Assembly (NCBI RefSeq): GCF_024713945.1
Contig: NW_027461517.1
Span: 1 to 64,000 of the forward strand
Direction of reading: 5' to 3'
DNA length: 64,000 bases
From: Dermatophagoides farinae
Lineage: Eukaryota; Arthropoda; Arachnida; Sarcoptiformes; Pyroglyphidae
The notes beneath the pieces were generated by a model. It was not told where the DNA came from. It saw only the letters and a list, made by a program, of their open reading frames with translations, and searched no databases. Position numbers and translations under genes: made by a program. Positions 10,564 to 19,520 of this stretch are shown here, piece by piece. Every line of letters starts with the position of its first letter. Position 1 is the stretch's first letter.

Positions 10564-11679
10564 TTACTTTAATAAAAAATAACAAAATGTCAGCGTCATG
10601 CTTGCACAGATATATTGGATAAAAGCGGCTTGTTTGTTGTAAAAATTATGCATAATTCCTGACAGAATGTTCTGAATGCAGATAGACAATAAAAACGATA
10701 ACATTATCTTTAGCAGCACAGCTTTTTTAGAAATAAAACTGTATTCTGTGGACAGAAGATGCACAAACAACGAAGCAGCTAAAAGAATCGTCATTAACAA
10801 TCGTAAATACTTAAAAGTACTGGAACAGGGACTTATTGATTCAGCAAAGTTCATGAGTAAACTATGCGAGTCGTGGTCTCCTTCTTTTACAATCATTTCG
10901 AAGTCTTTGAGCCTGTTCTTGTCATACAGTTCTAGTCGAACAGTCTGTTCGAGCAGTCCAAATTTATCCCAAGTTTTACTCTTGCTTTGTAAACCAATAG
11001 CGCTAATATGTGTCGCTTTATTAGTGTAAAAGGAAATTCGTACATCTCCTAAAGCGGGATTTAGAGGGTCACCGGAGTAAATGTAGCGGTCGTTGATATT
11101 CGCAACGGTTTTGTTTAGATCTTGAAATAAGCTTGAGTTAACAGACTGTCCCGAACCCAAAGCGAGTTCTACCGGTTTACGGGTTTTTAGTATTCGTAAA
11201 ATACCGTCGTTCACTGTAAACTGGCCTGCCTTCACGGATTTCGAGTATTTTCTTCCATACATAGGCAGGTATGGAATATAATATTGTGATTTGAACGACT
11301 TGGGAACGTGTGAAAGCCATGTTGCTGCTTTGGAATTTTTCGTCAAAGGCAAGTAAATTTCCACTTCAGTCTCGAGGAAAAGACCTTCAAACGGCGAAAG
11401 AAACTCGGCGTATTCTTTCGGGATCTTGAACTTTGAATTATAAGTCAGTAAACAGTCAATATGGACCAATTTCCCTTCATTTTGCGGTTCAGGCGAACAT
11501 GACGAATTCACAACGTACTTTTTTATTGTTAGTACACGGCGATATATTTGTGTTTTGTAAGAGTGAAGAAACACTAATTTTATGAATAAGACCAAAGTGA
11601 TGAAATATAAAATCTTTCTTCCATATTTATTAGCTTTAGACTCATGGCTTGACATTTCAGTGATGGTACATTTCTCCAT
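10564..11679 (-). CDS. TMEM43: TMEM43/LUMA family membrane protein
   Basis: A 371-residue protein counted from the first ATG (11679). Membrane segment near residues 23-42, a long lumenal region, then three or four hydrophobic segments at the C-terminus (from about residue 295), as in TMEM43. Family signatures are present: EGLFLETEVEIY and GDPLNPALGDVRISF, the latter matching the family's GDPHNPSVGDVRVSF. TMEM43 sits in the ER and inner nuclear membrane and interacts with LEM proteins and lamins in animals; its biochemical role is unsettled. Convergent with YKT6 with about 110 bases between stops. Confidence 0.85.
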   Translation of the reverse strand: MEKCTITEMSSHESKANKYGRKILYFITLVLFIKLVFLHSYKTQIYRRVLTIKKYVVNSSCSPEPQNEGKLVHIDCLLTYNSKFKIPKEYAEFLSPFEGLFLETEVEIYLPLTKNSKAATWLSHVPKSFKSQYYIPYLPMYGRKYSKSVKAGQFTVNDGILRILKTRKPVELALGSGQSVNSSLFQDLNKTVANINDRYIYSGDPLNPALGDVRISFYTNKATHISAIGLQSKSKTWDKFGLLEQTVRLELYDKNRLKDFEMIVKEGDHDSHSLLMNFAESISPCSSTFKYLRLLMTILLAASLFVHLLSTEYSFISKKAVLLKIMLSFLLSICIQNILSGIMHNFYNKQAAFIQYICASMTLTFCYFLLK

Positions 11680-11786
11680 TGCTTGGTGGTGCACAACTCA
11701 GTTAAAAAATAATTCTGTACACTTGTACAATTCAAAGTAAAACAAATTATTGTCACAACTTAGTTTGAATTTAATTCATGTGTCAT

Positions 11787-12563
11787 TTATTTTTTAAGTA
11801 AGTTCATATAGCGCTGAATTGAGGAACTGCCGTAACATTTGTCATAGCCCACAGTATTATATTCAGCCGTATTCAAATATTGACAGTCACTTTCAGAGTA
11901 TTCTGAATTATCGTTTTCGCCCGCCAACCGTTTTTTGTACGACTCAATTTCATCGTATATTTTGTATTTCGTTTCGAACATTTGCTCAAAGTATTCAACG
12001 TTGAGTTCGACGTCTTGAAAAATGATGTATCCCTGAAGCTGAGCAACGCACTGTTTTTTGTAATAAATAATGATAGTAGGTACATTTTTGTCTGAAAAAT
12101 TAGGGACTATCACGTCGCAAATACCTTTGCAAAACTTGACCTCTCTGTGTTTTTTCGCCAGAACAGCGAAGATCTCGTTGATTTGTACACACATTGGCTG
12201 CGAATCTTTGTACAAGTGCAACACGACAAAGTGTTCTTCGCTAGCTTGAGTTACTTCTTTCATATAAGTATCGTAGGAGATTTCATACACTTCGCCAAAC
12301 TTCTGTCGTTGTTTGTAAAGTTGTAACTGGCGAGAGCGTTTCAGTTTGTACTCTTCGACAAAGGGATCGTCTGTCTGCTCGTATAGCTCTGTCAATTCCG
12401 CGATTGTTTTAAACTCTAACGGGTCTAACTCTTCGATACGTTCTTGTAACTCATTACAAAGTTCTTCTTGTTTAGGTTCGGCGACGTAAGGATCGTAATT
12501 CCCATGTTTGATTTGCTGCTCGTCCCATTCGGTTGTATAATTAATTGGATGTGTCGAACTCAT
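11787..12563 (-). CDS. PDCL3: Phosducin-like protein 2/3 (PDCL3)
   Basis: A 258-residue thioredoxin-fold protein. The ATG at 12563 gives MSSTHPINYTTEWD, where TEW plus a downstream KHG matches the N-terminal TEWNDILRKKG helix of PhLP2/3. The fold segment contains FGEVYEIS, HFVVLHLYKDSQPMC and VPTIIIYY, close to the family's FGEVLEIS, WVILHLYKQGIPLC and LPTVFVYL. These proteins are co-chaperones of the CCT chaperonin for actin and tubulin, so it should work with CCT8 encoded near the telomere. There is no thioredoxin CxxC. The C-terminus carries an acidic extension not seen in the human protein. Confidence 0.88.
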   Translation of the reverse strand: MSSTHPINYTTEWDEQQIKHGNYDPYVAEPKQEELCNELQERIEELDPLEFKTIAELTELYEQTDDPFVEEYKLKRSRQLQLYKQRQKFGEVYEISYDTYMKEVTQASEEHFVVLHLYKDSQPMCVQINEIFAVLAKKHREVKFCKGICDVIVPNFSDKNVPTIIIYYKKQCVAQLQGYIIFQDVELNVEYFEQMFETKYKIYDEIESYKKRLAGENDNSEYSESDCQYLNTAEYNTVGYDKCYGSSSIQRYMNLLKK

Positions 12564-12687
12564 TACATTTCCAGTAAATTTAATTCTAATGAAATATTTA
12601 TTTTGCACCTAAACAATATTTTAACATTAATTTTCATACTTGACATGATAAATCTGCTTTAATCGCATAGTTTGATCTGAATTTCAT

Positions 12688-14430
12688 TTAAATGTATAGG
12701 CCACCTATAAACGCTGTGTTGCATTTATCACAGAAATAGTTTACCTCTTTAGTGCAATAATTCTCGCTGAAATAACATTTATAAACGCAAGTGTGTTTGT
12801 ACATCGACTTCACATCAAACGGAATCAAGTTATTTGTCACATTATCTAATATACTAGCGTAAGTGTTGTTTGAAGAATTTTTTACAGTGAACTAATAATA
12901 TTTTTTTTAACTACTTACCACGTTGGCGTTGGCATCTTTCACATAATGACTAGTAGCATAAAATTTGTCGCTAGTTTGTTTCTTTGCACATTCTGAAATA
13001 ACCCCGTTAAAACGGCATGGTAAAGCAGGTATTGGATCAAATTCTTCCGTCCAATTATTTGATTGCACGTTTTTCTGATACCATTGCGTTAGCTTAGCAT
13101 CAAAACACTTTGGGGCAGCAAACGATTCAACTGATACAACACAGTCAGCGCAATACGCTTTGAAAAATATACTAAGCACTTTGCTAATAGCAGCTCCTAA
13201 GCTGTGTCCGCTCAGATTAATTTTTGGCTGCTTACATTGTGAAAAAATTTCAGTTTTCAAGTAGTTGAAATAATTTCTTGCAAGTAAAAACCAACCGTGG
13301 TGTACTTTTCCTAAGTGTTTTTTGTCTATGCTGTAAAAATCAATAAGATCCATTTGTAGATTAATTATCCACTCATTTATCGTGCCACGAAATAACATTA
13401 AAAATTCACATTCATTCTTTCGGTTTCGTAAAAGCTGGCCGATGGGTAAGACGCTAGTGTGAGGAATTGATAGATAAAGAACTGTAATACTTTCCCATCC
13501 AGGCAAAGTCTGTGGCAAATAACGCGTTGGATCACAGTTGTGAAAATGAATCGAGTAATAATACAATATGTAAATGGCTCTAATTAACCAGTATCGTCTG
13601 TTTCCTTGTTCTAACTCGAGTTTATTCATAAATGTTGGAAAACTGATGTGTAACGCTGTATTTTTAATGTTTTGTACTATCAAATTGTTATTAGATCGTA
13701 CATTACATGATAAATCTTTGTTAATATGATTTGCATTTTGACAAGTTATGAAGTTTTTTTGCGGCTGCAAAGAACAGTGCAAAAAATGTCTCAGAAATTT
13801 CCAGAAATAACATTTTGTTTCATCCTTGAAATCAATGCGGCTACAAAAGTAGTCTCCAATATTGTGAATTTTTTTCTCGGTATCATTAACGCTAGATGTC
13901 AAAATTAGCTTGATAATTTCAAGAATATTAGTTCGATCAAGAAAATATTTTATTGTTTGCGTCATTTCGGCAAAGTCAGTAACTCTTGCACTTGTATCAT
14001 AATCGTTCAGAAAAGGAACAAATGTGGAAATTTCTGTCCATGATTCATTCATATGCTTTGTGCCATAAGTCAAGTTATTAATAAACTTTAATATATTATT
14101 AATGACTCGTCTAGCTTCGAAATCTTCTTTTGCAAACAAATTAGGTTCATTCTTAGTAAAATAACTCTGAAAATTTTTTTTTTTTTGAAAATCAATTCTT
14201 TCTGAGCTAATTTTAGATATTTTAGTTGAAATAGCATTTACCAAAGCACTGTGAACTTGGAATAAGTTATTATTAAAGTCAAATGCGTATCTGACAGCTT
14301 CATCAATATTTGAAACAATAGAAATGTGACATACTGGCAACGGCTCAATATACTTTTTTTCAAAATTGTAATAGTATTGTTTTATACGGCATTCAGAAAG
14401 TTTGAGCCAAAGATAAATTAAGCCAATCAT
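12688..14430 (-). CDS. Lipase class 3 with a cysteine-rich C-terminal exon
   Basis: Two exons, 14430-12919 and 12891-12688, with a 27-base intron (12892-12918, GTAAGT...TTATTAG). The first gives an alpha/beta hydrolase: LMLFRGT with HHGW nearby (oxyanion region), the nucleophile elbow SGHSLGAA (Ser about 410), EFDPIP (Asp about 465) and ATSHYV (His about 495), a full class 3 lipase triad. The N-terminus is hydrophobic (LIYLWLKL), a possible signal or anchor. Exon 2 adds about 67 residues rich in cysteine, ending NYFCDKCNTAF. Total about 571 residues. Substrate is probably a mono- or diacylglycerol; secreted or vacuolar location is likely. Only 6 bases separate its start from the HOP2 stop. 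Confidence 0.85.
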
Positions 14431-14436
14431 TTGATT

Positions 14437-15068
14437 TTAAGTACACATGTGTGTGTATGAAACTTTCCGCTCGTTAATAATTTTTTCATACTTTCGCTTC
14501 AATTTGTCGTAATTATTCCATAGTCGCGATCTTGTTATACTTTCTTTGATTTGTTTATCTAAAAATCATCTATTTTGTGACTTACCTGACTTATAACCTT
14601 TAGCTAGAAGCTCATTTTTGATTTTCTTGAATTCGTTTAAATTAATTTTCAACTTTTGATATTGACAACTAAAATAGTACGATTGACTATTTCTCAATTT
14701 TCGTATAATGCTTTTCTCTTTTATCTCTTTTAGCTTTAGGGTATTATATTCTTCTTCCAATTTTTGTAGCACTTCTAGCTGCTGATTGATATCATCATTA
14801 GGATTATCTTGCGGCATTGGATAATATACAACAGTTTTTCTGTAACACTGTACACTTTTTGCACTTACCCTGAACTCCAAATTCTAACTTTATTTTTTGC
14901 AGCTAAATTATTTAAACTGTCTTGTATTAATTTTTTCGAATGAGCATGATGCAAATTATCGTATATATTTTGTACGTTATAAGGTCGTTGCTAAATGTAG
15001 ATTAATGTAATTATTTGGATCCTTACTTGCTTATTGATATATTCAAGTAAAATATTTTCTATAGACAT
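14437..15068 (-). CDS. PSMC3IP: HOP2 / PSMC3IP meiotic recombination factor
   Basis: Four exons: 15068-15027, 14990-14869, 14839-14586, 14558-14437, separated by introns of 36, 29 and 27 bases, all GTAAG...AG. The joined protein of about 165-170 residues begins MSIENILLEYINKQQRPYNV and has the HOP2 winged-helix: RPYNVQNIYDNL, LIQDSLNNLAAKNKVR, then GKTVVYYP, matching human RPYSSQDVFGNL, VVKTLEQLAQQGKI and GKQKIYF. A coiled coil follows and the short last exon ends with SRLWNNYDKLKRKYEKI, like the family's EWRKRKRM helix. With MND1, HOP2 stimulates DMC1/RAD51 strand invasion in meiosis. Splice phases agree at all three junctions, so the model is firm. Confidence 0.88.
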
Positions 15069-15271
15069 TGTGTTTATAAACGCAAATTATGCAAGATTAT
15101 ATAAAAAATGGAATGTGTGAGCAAGCAGTTCATATTAAACTTGTAAATCTAATTAATAGCTATTTTGCGCTGAATAAAAATGTTCTGTCGTATTAAAAAA
15201 AAAAAACTAATAAAATTATTGCGGTTAAACTGATTAATAGCACTACCGTTTGACTCTTAGTCTCCGCAAAT

Positions 15272-16198
15272 ATGTCGACTTTTATTGCTACTGGTTCTAA
15301 GAACCCTAAAAAACAAAGCTATTTCCAAAAGCTTGGTGAATTGGTCAACAACAGCGATGATATTCTCATCGCCAACATTGACAACGTTGGTTCCCGCCAA
15401 CTCGCCGAAGTTAGATACGCGCTAAGAGGTATCGCTGACGTTGTGTTAGGTAAAAACACTATGATGAAATCCTGCATTAAGCGTGTTTTAACTGAAAAGC
15501 CAGAATACCAGAAATTGATTGACATCCTTCAAGGTAATATCGGTCTTATTTTCTGTTATGAAGACGTTGCTCAAATCAAGAAAATCATTTCTAACTTCAG
15601 AGCTCCAGCTCCAGCAAGACAGGGTATCATTGCCCCATGCGATGTATACGTTCCTCCTGGACCAACTGGTATGGATCCTGGTCAAACCTCTTTTTTTCAG
15701 TCTTTAAGTATCCCAACCAAGATTGTCAAAGGTCAAATCGAAATTCTCAATGAAATTTATTTGATCAAGGCTGGTGAAAAGGTTAACGCTTCTCAAGCAA
15801 CTCTTCTTGATAAGCTTAACATCAGGCCATTCTCTTACGGAGTTGAATGTACTACTGTCTATGACAAAGGTACTATCTATCCAGCTTCCGTCCTTGATAT
15901 TGGTGAAAAAGAAATATCTGAATCTCTTACCAGCGTTGTCAGCAAACTCACTGCTATTTCTATGTCTTGCAGTCTTGTCAACGAGCTTTCATTGCCCCAC
16001 ACTTTGACTACTGTTATGAGAGAAACCTTGGCTTTGGCTTGTGCTTGTGAAATCGAATGTGAAGAACTCAATCAGCTCAAGAATGCTGCTGCTGCCACTG
16101 TTGTGGCTGCAGCCCCAGCTGTTGTTGAATCTAAGGCTGCTGAACCTGAGCCAGAATCAGAATCTGACGACGATATGGGCTTTGGTCTGTTTGATTAA
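15272..16198 (+). CDS. RPLP0: 60S acidic ribosomal protein P0 (uL10)
   Basis: A 308-residue protein with the P0 plan: N-terminal uL10 domain that binds 28S rRNA at the GTPase stalk (LVNNSDDILIANIDNVGSRQ, then LRGIADVVLGKNTMMK), the helical spine for P1/P2 dimers, an Ala-rich hinge, and the universal stalk tail ending SDDDMGFGLFD. That tail recruits elongation factors. The gene has no intron and uses more C-ending codons than its neighbours, as expected of a highly expressed gene. The ATG lies in ATATGTCG, and a long A-run and pyrimidine tract precede it. Confidence 0.98.
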   Translation: MSTFIATGSKNPKKQSYFQKLGELVNNSDDILIANIDNVGSRQLAEVRYALRGIADVVLGKNTMMKSCIKRVLTEKPEYQKLIDILQGNIGLIFCYEDVAQIKKIISNFRAPAPARQGIIAPCDVYVPPGPTGMDPGQTSFFQSLSIPTKIVKGQIEILNEIYLIKAGEKVNASQATLLDKLNIRPFSYGVECTTVYDKGTIYPASVLDIGEKEISESLTSVVSKLTAISMSCSLVNELSLPHTLTTVMRETLALACACEIECEELNQLKNAAAATVVAAAPAVVESKAAEPEPESESDDDMGFGLFD

Positions 16199-16716
16199 TT
16201 ATAGCTTTATTATTCATACATTTAACTTAGCTATGCTAGTTTTCACTTTAATTTTATAACTTATCTGTTTTTGTTCTTTATAAAATTTTAAATTTTAAAT
16301 TAAAGAATACATAAACGTTTTATAGCTTGAATGACTAGTTTCATGCCTATCATACTTTTTTAACAGTTAGCCTATTGGGGTTTTCCTTTAAATTAAAGAT
16401 AAAATTTATTATTTCTCAGCATTTAATTAATTATTTAGTAGTATTTCTGTAGAATTACTGAGTATTTTTCAATAACTAATTTAGATTTTAAAAAATTTTT
16501 TTGTATGTGATAAATTAATGATGGCTCTGAGTCAGACTATAAGTACTATGATTAAGTTTGATAATAGGTAATGTATAACTACAGAGAGTTTAAAGTTTAT
16601 GTTAACATATAACATAATTTACTTGTTGTTCAATCATAAACAATTTAGATTTTATTAAGGCCTAGTTTAGTAAACACAATATTTTTTTCTTTTTGAAAGT
16701 TTTTTATATTTTTATC
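16199..16716. other. Non-coding spacer between RPLP0 and the ASNSD1-like gene
   Basis: About 520 AT-rich bases holding the RPLP0 3' end and the upstream region of the next gene. No protein-coding frame. Around 16515-16570 there is a C-box-like ATGATGG followed by CTGA and a second ATGATT, which loosely recalls a box C/D snoRNA, but I cannot support a terminal stem or a guide. Confidence 0.4.
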
Positions 16717-18378
16717 ATGAAGCTGGAATTTCTTCAAAACCCTAAATATCAAAAGCGTATAGACGATAATATATTTTTATACTCATTGACTGATTTAGAA
16801 GATTCAAGTTTCTTAAGAAATGAAATCAACAATGTCCATAAAATACTAGGATTCACGCCGTTGTTACCTTATCTACTATGTTTGTTTGACAGAGATAATT
16901 TAATTGAATTTCATGTTTCAACAGGTCTCGTTGGTTTGCATGGAATCTATCTCAAGATTGATGAATTCGAAAAAAATATTTCAATTTCTTTTTGTTGTAA
17001 CTCTTTTTCGGAACCTACAGTGATCGAGCCTCGCAAGATTTATTCTTATTGTTTTCGAGAAGAAAAAGCAAAACTAGACATTATTAATTTATCAATTGAA
17101 CTGAACAGAGTTTCATACAAACATTCTGTCGACTATTTATATGATTTATTTTTAAAACGTTTTGAATTGCATCTGGCAAATCAAGACCAAGTTAACATAT
17201 TGTTTAGTGGTGGTATTGACAGTTCTATAATGACATTAGCAACTTTAACACTGAATAAATCTGTAACATTGTTTAACACAAGCTTTGATGAATTTGCTAG
17301 TCCTGATATTTTAACCTCTCTTTCAATTTTTTGGGAACTGAAATTAAAATTTCCTGAATCAAATCTGAATTTGGTTTTCAACGTGGTAACTCCAGAATTG
17401 ATAGAGCAAACCTTACCGAAAGTTAAAAAAATTATCCAGCCTTATGCAAGTGATCTAGATAATTCAATAAGCTTAGCTATTTATCACGCTTTATCATTGA
17501 AAGGATTCAAAATTAATTCAATTGATCAAGTAAAGGCTATTACAAATTGTAATGAACTAAGCGATTTGAAAAATATATTACAACAAGTCGGATTTCTTTA
17601 CAGTGAAACCTCTCATTTCACTGTACCTGGTAATAGTAATGGTAATAACGCGAAAACAGTCTCTGTAAATAACGAGCTTGATCTTTGTTTGTTATGCAAG
17701 CGCTTGAAAACCAAACGGAATTGTCACCACAGATTATGTGGAATTTGCTGTAGAGCTTCAGCTGCTAACGATACATCTTATAGATGTAGAGCACATAGGT
17801 GTGGATTTAAATTTATTCAGAAAACCGTCAATGAGACTATTTCTTACTTTAATATCAATTGGAATTCAATAAAGCATACGTTAGAATATGTTTCATATGC
17901 AAATGTCCCAGGTATAATTTTGGTGGGGAGTGGAGCTGACGAATTATTTGGAGGATACGCTAGGTTTAAGACCGTTTACTTGAAAGACGGTTTGAGCGGT
18001 TGGCGAAACGAAGTTGACAACGATTTCTACAACTTATGGAAGCGAAATTTATTTAGGGATTTTACTATTTTAGCAGATAGAGTTAAAGAAAATTTTAGCG
18101 ACATTTTTTCCCAAAGTGTTTATTATCCGTTCCTCGATGAGTACATTGTAAATTTTGCCTTGTCCTTGGACAATACAACATTATTTAATGGTTTTAATTG
18201 TAAATTCATTGCGTCATCGGATCAAAAACTCATTGTTGAAAAACCTGTTCTTAGAGAACTTTGTTATTCTAAATTTAACTTATGTATCCCTTCACTTTTA
18301 AAAAAACGTGCAATTCAGTTTGGTTCTCGTTCAAGTAAACAGACAGACTTTAATGATAATAACGTTGTGCCAAATTAA
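16717..18378 (+). CDS. ASNSD1-like asparagine synthetase-domain protein with a cysteine-rich insert
   Basis: A 553-residue protein from the ATG at 16717 (an in-frame stop lies further upstream). The synthetase half has the ATP pyrophosphatase loop ILFSGGIDSS (about residue 165), a second-half VGSGADELFGGYARF, and YPFLDEYIVNF plus KKRAIQFGSR; the last two match ASNSD1 rather than classic ASNS. Between them is an insert of about 130 residues holding CLLCKRLKTKRNCHHRLCG then ICC, a later C and CxAHxC, a zinc-finger pattern. The N-terminal glutaminase domain is diverged and lacks the MCGI catalytic cysteine, so glutamine-dependent amidation is doubtful. An unseen upstream exon could supply it. 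Function unknown; ASNSD1 proteins are poorly characterised. Confidence 0.8.
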   Translation: MKLEFLQNPKYQKRIDDNIFLYSLTDLEDSSFLRNEINNVHKILGFTPLLPYLLCLFDRDNLIEFHVSTGLVGLHGIYLKIDEFEKNISISFCCNSFSEPTVIEPRKIYSYCFREEKAKLDIINLSIELNRVSYKHSVDYLYDLFLKRFELHLANQDQVNILFSGGIDSSIMTLATLTLNKSVTLFNTSFDEFASPDILTSLSIFWELKLKFPESNLNLVFNVVTPELIEQTLPKVKKIIQPYASDLDNSISLAIYHALSLKGFKINSIDQVKAITNCNELSDLKNILQQVGFLYSETSHFTVPGNSNGNNAKTVSVNNELDLCLLCKRLKTKRNCHHRLCGICCRASAANDTSYRCRAHRCGFKFIQKTVNETISYFNINWNSIKHTLEYVSYANVPGIILVGSGADELFGGYARFKTVYLKDGLSGWRNEVDNDFYNLWKRNLFRDFTILADRVKENFSDIFSQSVYYPFLDEYIVNFALSLDNTTLFNGFNCKFIASSDQKLIVEKPVLRELCYSKFNLCIPSLLKKRAIQFGSRSSKQTDFNDNNVVPN

Positions 18379-18486
18379 TGCGATCTGTCTAATATTAATT
18401 AAACTGTGTGGGTTTTTCAATATTATGTCTCAATTCTAGAAAATCAAAAAGTCTTTACACAATCAGATTAAAATCAAATTTATTTA

Positions 18487-19422
18487 ATGTTAAAAACCTA
18501 CATTGAAAATAAGCTTAATCCACCGACAGAAAGTCAGTCAAGTCATAGCACCGAAAACAAATTCTTGTTTACAGTTGATTATGAGAATGACTTGCTGCAA
18601 GGGGGTTCGACTCCTTCGACAGCCGCTATGTCATCTCCTTTGGAGTTAAAAACACACTTTGCCGAACTCGCAAACGTTGAAGACTATTTCGCCGAAATAG
18701 AATCTAAGTTTAACGTTGCATCGCGAACTTCTTTAGGTTGGTTTAGCACAGAGTATTTGTCTTGTCAAAACGGTTTTGACCCGTTTGATATTTTAGATTT
18801 ATATAGAAATTTTCTGTATTTGAGATCGTTGCGCTTCCAAGTGGACTATTCAAACGATAAAGAAGATAAAATAGTATGCGACTTGATTGAAGATATACTT
18901 GCAATCATTCTTAAGCAGCCATTTGGAGAAGTCTTGCTGAAGCTAAGTATGATTAAAGACAATTGTAAACAAATTTGGTACGTTTTTTACGAACTGGCAG
19001 ACATTATTCAGTCGAACCCTGCTTATATCTATACTTCGCTTCTAATTTCATTTTTGTTCCCTTGCTTACCGCTGTTCAATGGAGTTAAAAACGAGAGCAA
19101 TAAATTGTTTTGCCGTCAGAGTATCGTGCGAATTCGCAAAACTATAAATGCAAGATTTAATACTTTTTTCGACGCGTTGAACTTTTACGCTACAGAGTCT
19201 AATGCATCTAATTTTATAAAAGAAAAAAAAATCTCGGATCAAGTTATAATTGTCAAAGATAAAACCCTGTTAATAAGTCCTTTTCTTCTAATGAATTTAA
19301 TTGAAAACCAGCGAAAAGAAGGAAAATTCATTAAAGTAACAGTAATACGAGAAAATAAAATTAATTCGGGTCATATTTTGGTCAACCGAGCCAACGACAA
19401 AAAAAAGTGTGACTACAAATAA
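18487..19422 (+). CDS. Unknown soluble helical protein
   Basis: A 311-residue protein I do not recognise. The first 55 residues are polar and probably disordered (Ser/Thr/Gln-rich), followed by a helical region from FAELANVEDYFAEIESKF onward, with hydrophobic but not membrane-like helices near FGEVLLKLSMIKDNC and YTSLLISFLFPCLPL. The C-terminus is basic (KEGKFIKVTVIRENKI). It is 108 bases downstream of the ASNSD1-like gene and about 100 bases before NOP2 on the same strand. Codon use is like its neighbours, so it is a real gene, not a shadow. No catalytic motif seen. Confidence 0.6.
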   Translation: MLKTYIENKLNPPTESQSSHSTENKFLFTVDYENDLLQGGSTPSTAAMSSPLELKTHFAELANVEDYFAEIESKFNVASRTSLGWFSTEYLSCQNGFDPFDILDLYRNFLYLRSLRFQVDYSNDKEDKIVCDLIEDILAIILKQPFGEVLLKLSMIKDNCKQIWYVFYELADIIQSNPAYIYTSLLISFLFPCLPLFNGVKNESNKLFCRQSIVRIRKTINARFNTFFDALNFYATESNASNFIKEKKISDQVIIVKDKTLLISPFLLMNLIENQRKEGKFIKVTVIRENKINSGHILVNRANDKKKCDYK

Positions 19423-19520
19423 ACAAAGAAATTATTATTTATACTTAAATGGAAAAATATTTTGGAGGTAAAATTTTCGCTGCTTTGTTTTGGCGAGTAA
19501 AAAATGTATAGTATCCAGTG

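Noticed and set aside
14840-14868. 21-base intron in HOP2 ending at the first CAG
   Set aside because: The 29-base version restores GKTVVYYP, matching the HOP2 winged helix; the shorter one adds unmatched residues.
15319-16071. Several frames overlapping RPLP0 on both strands
   Set aside because: They mirror the low-stop codon use of the highly expressed P0 gene; no independent support.
16515-16570. Box C/D snoRNA upstream of the ASNSD1-like gene
   Set aside because: C- and D-box-like sequences occur, but no terminal stem or guide could be supported and such words are common in AT-rich DNA.
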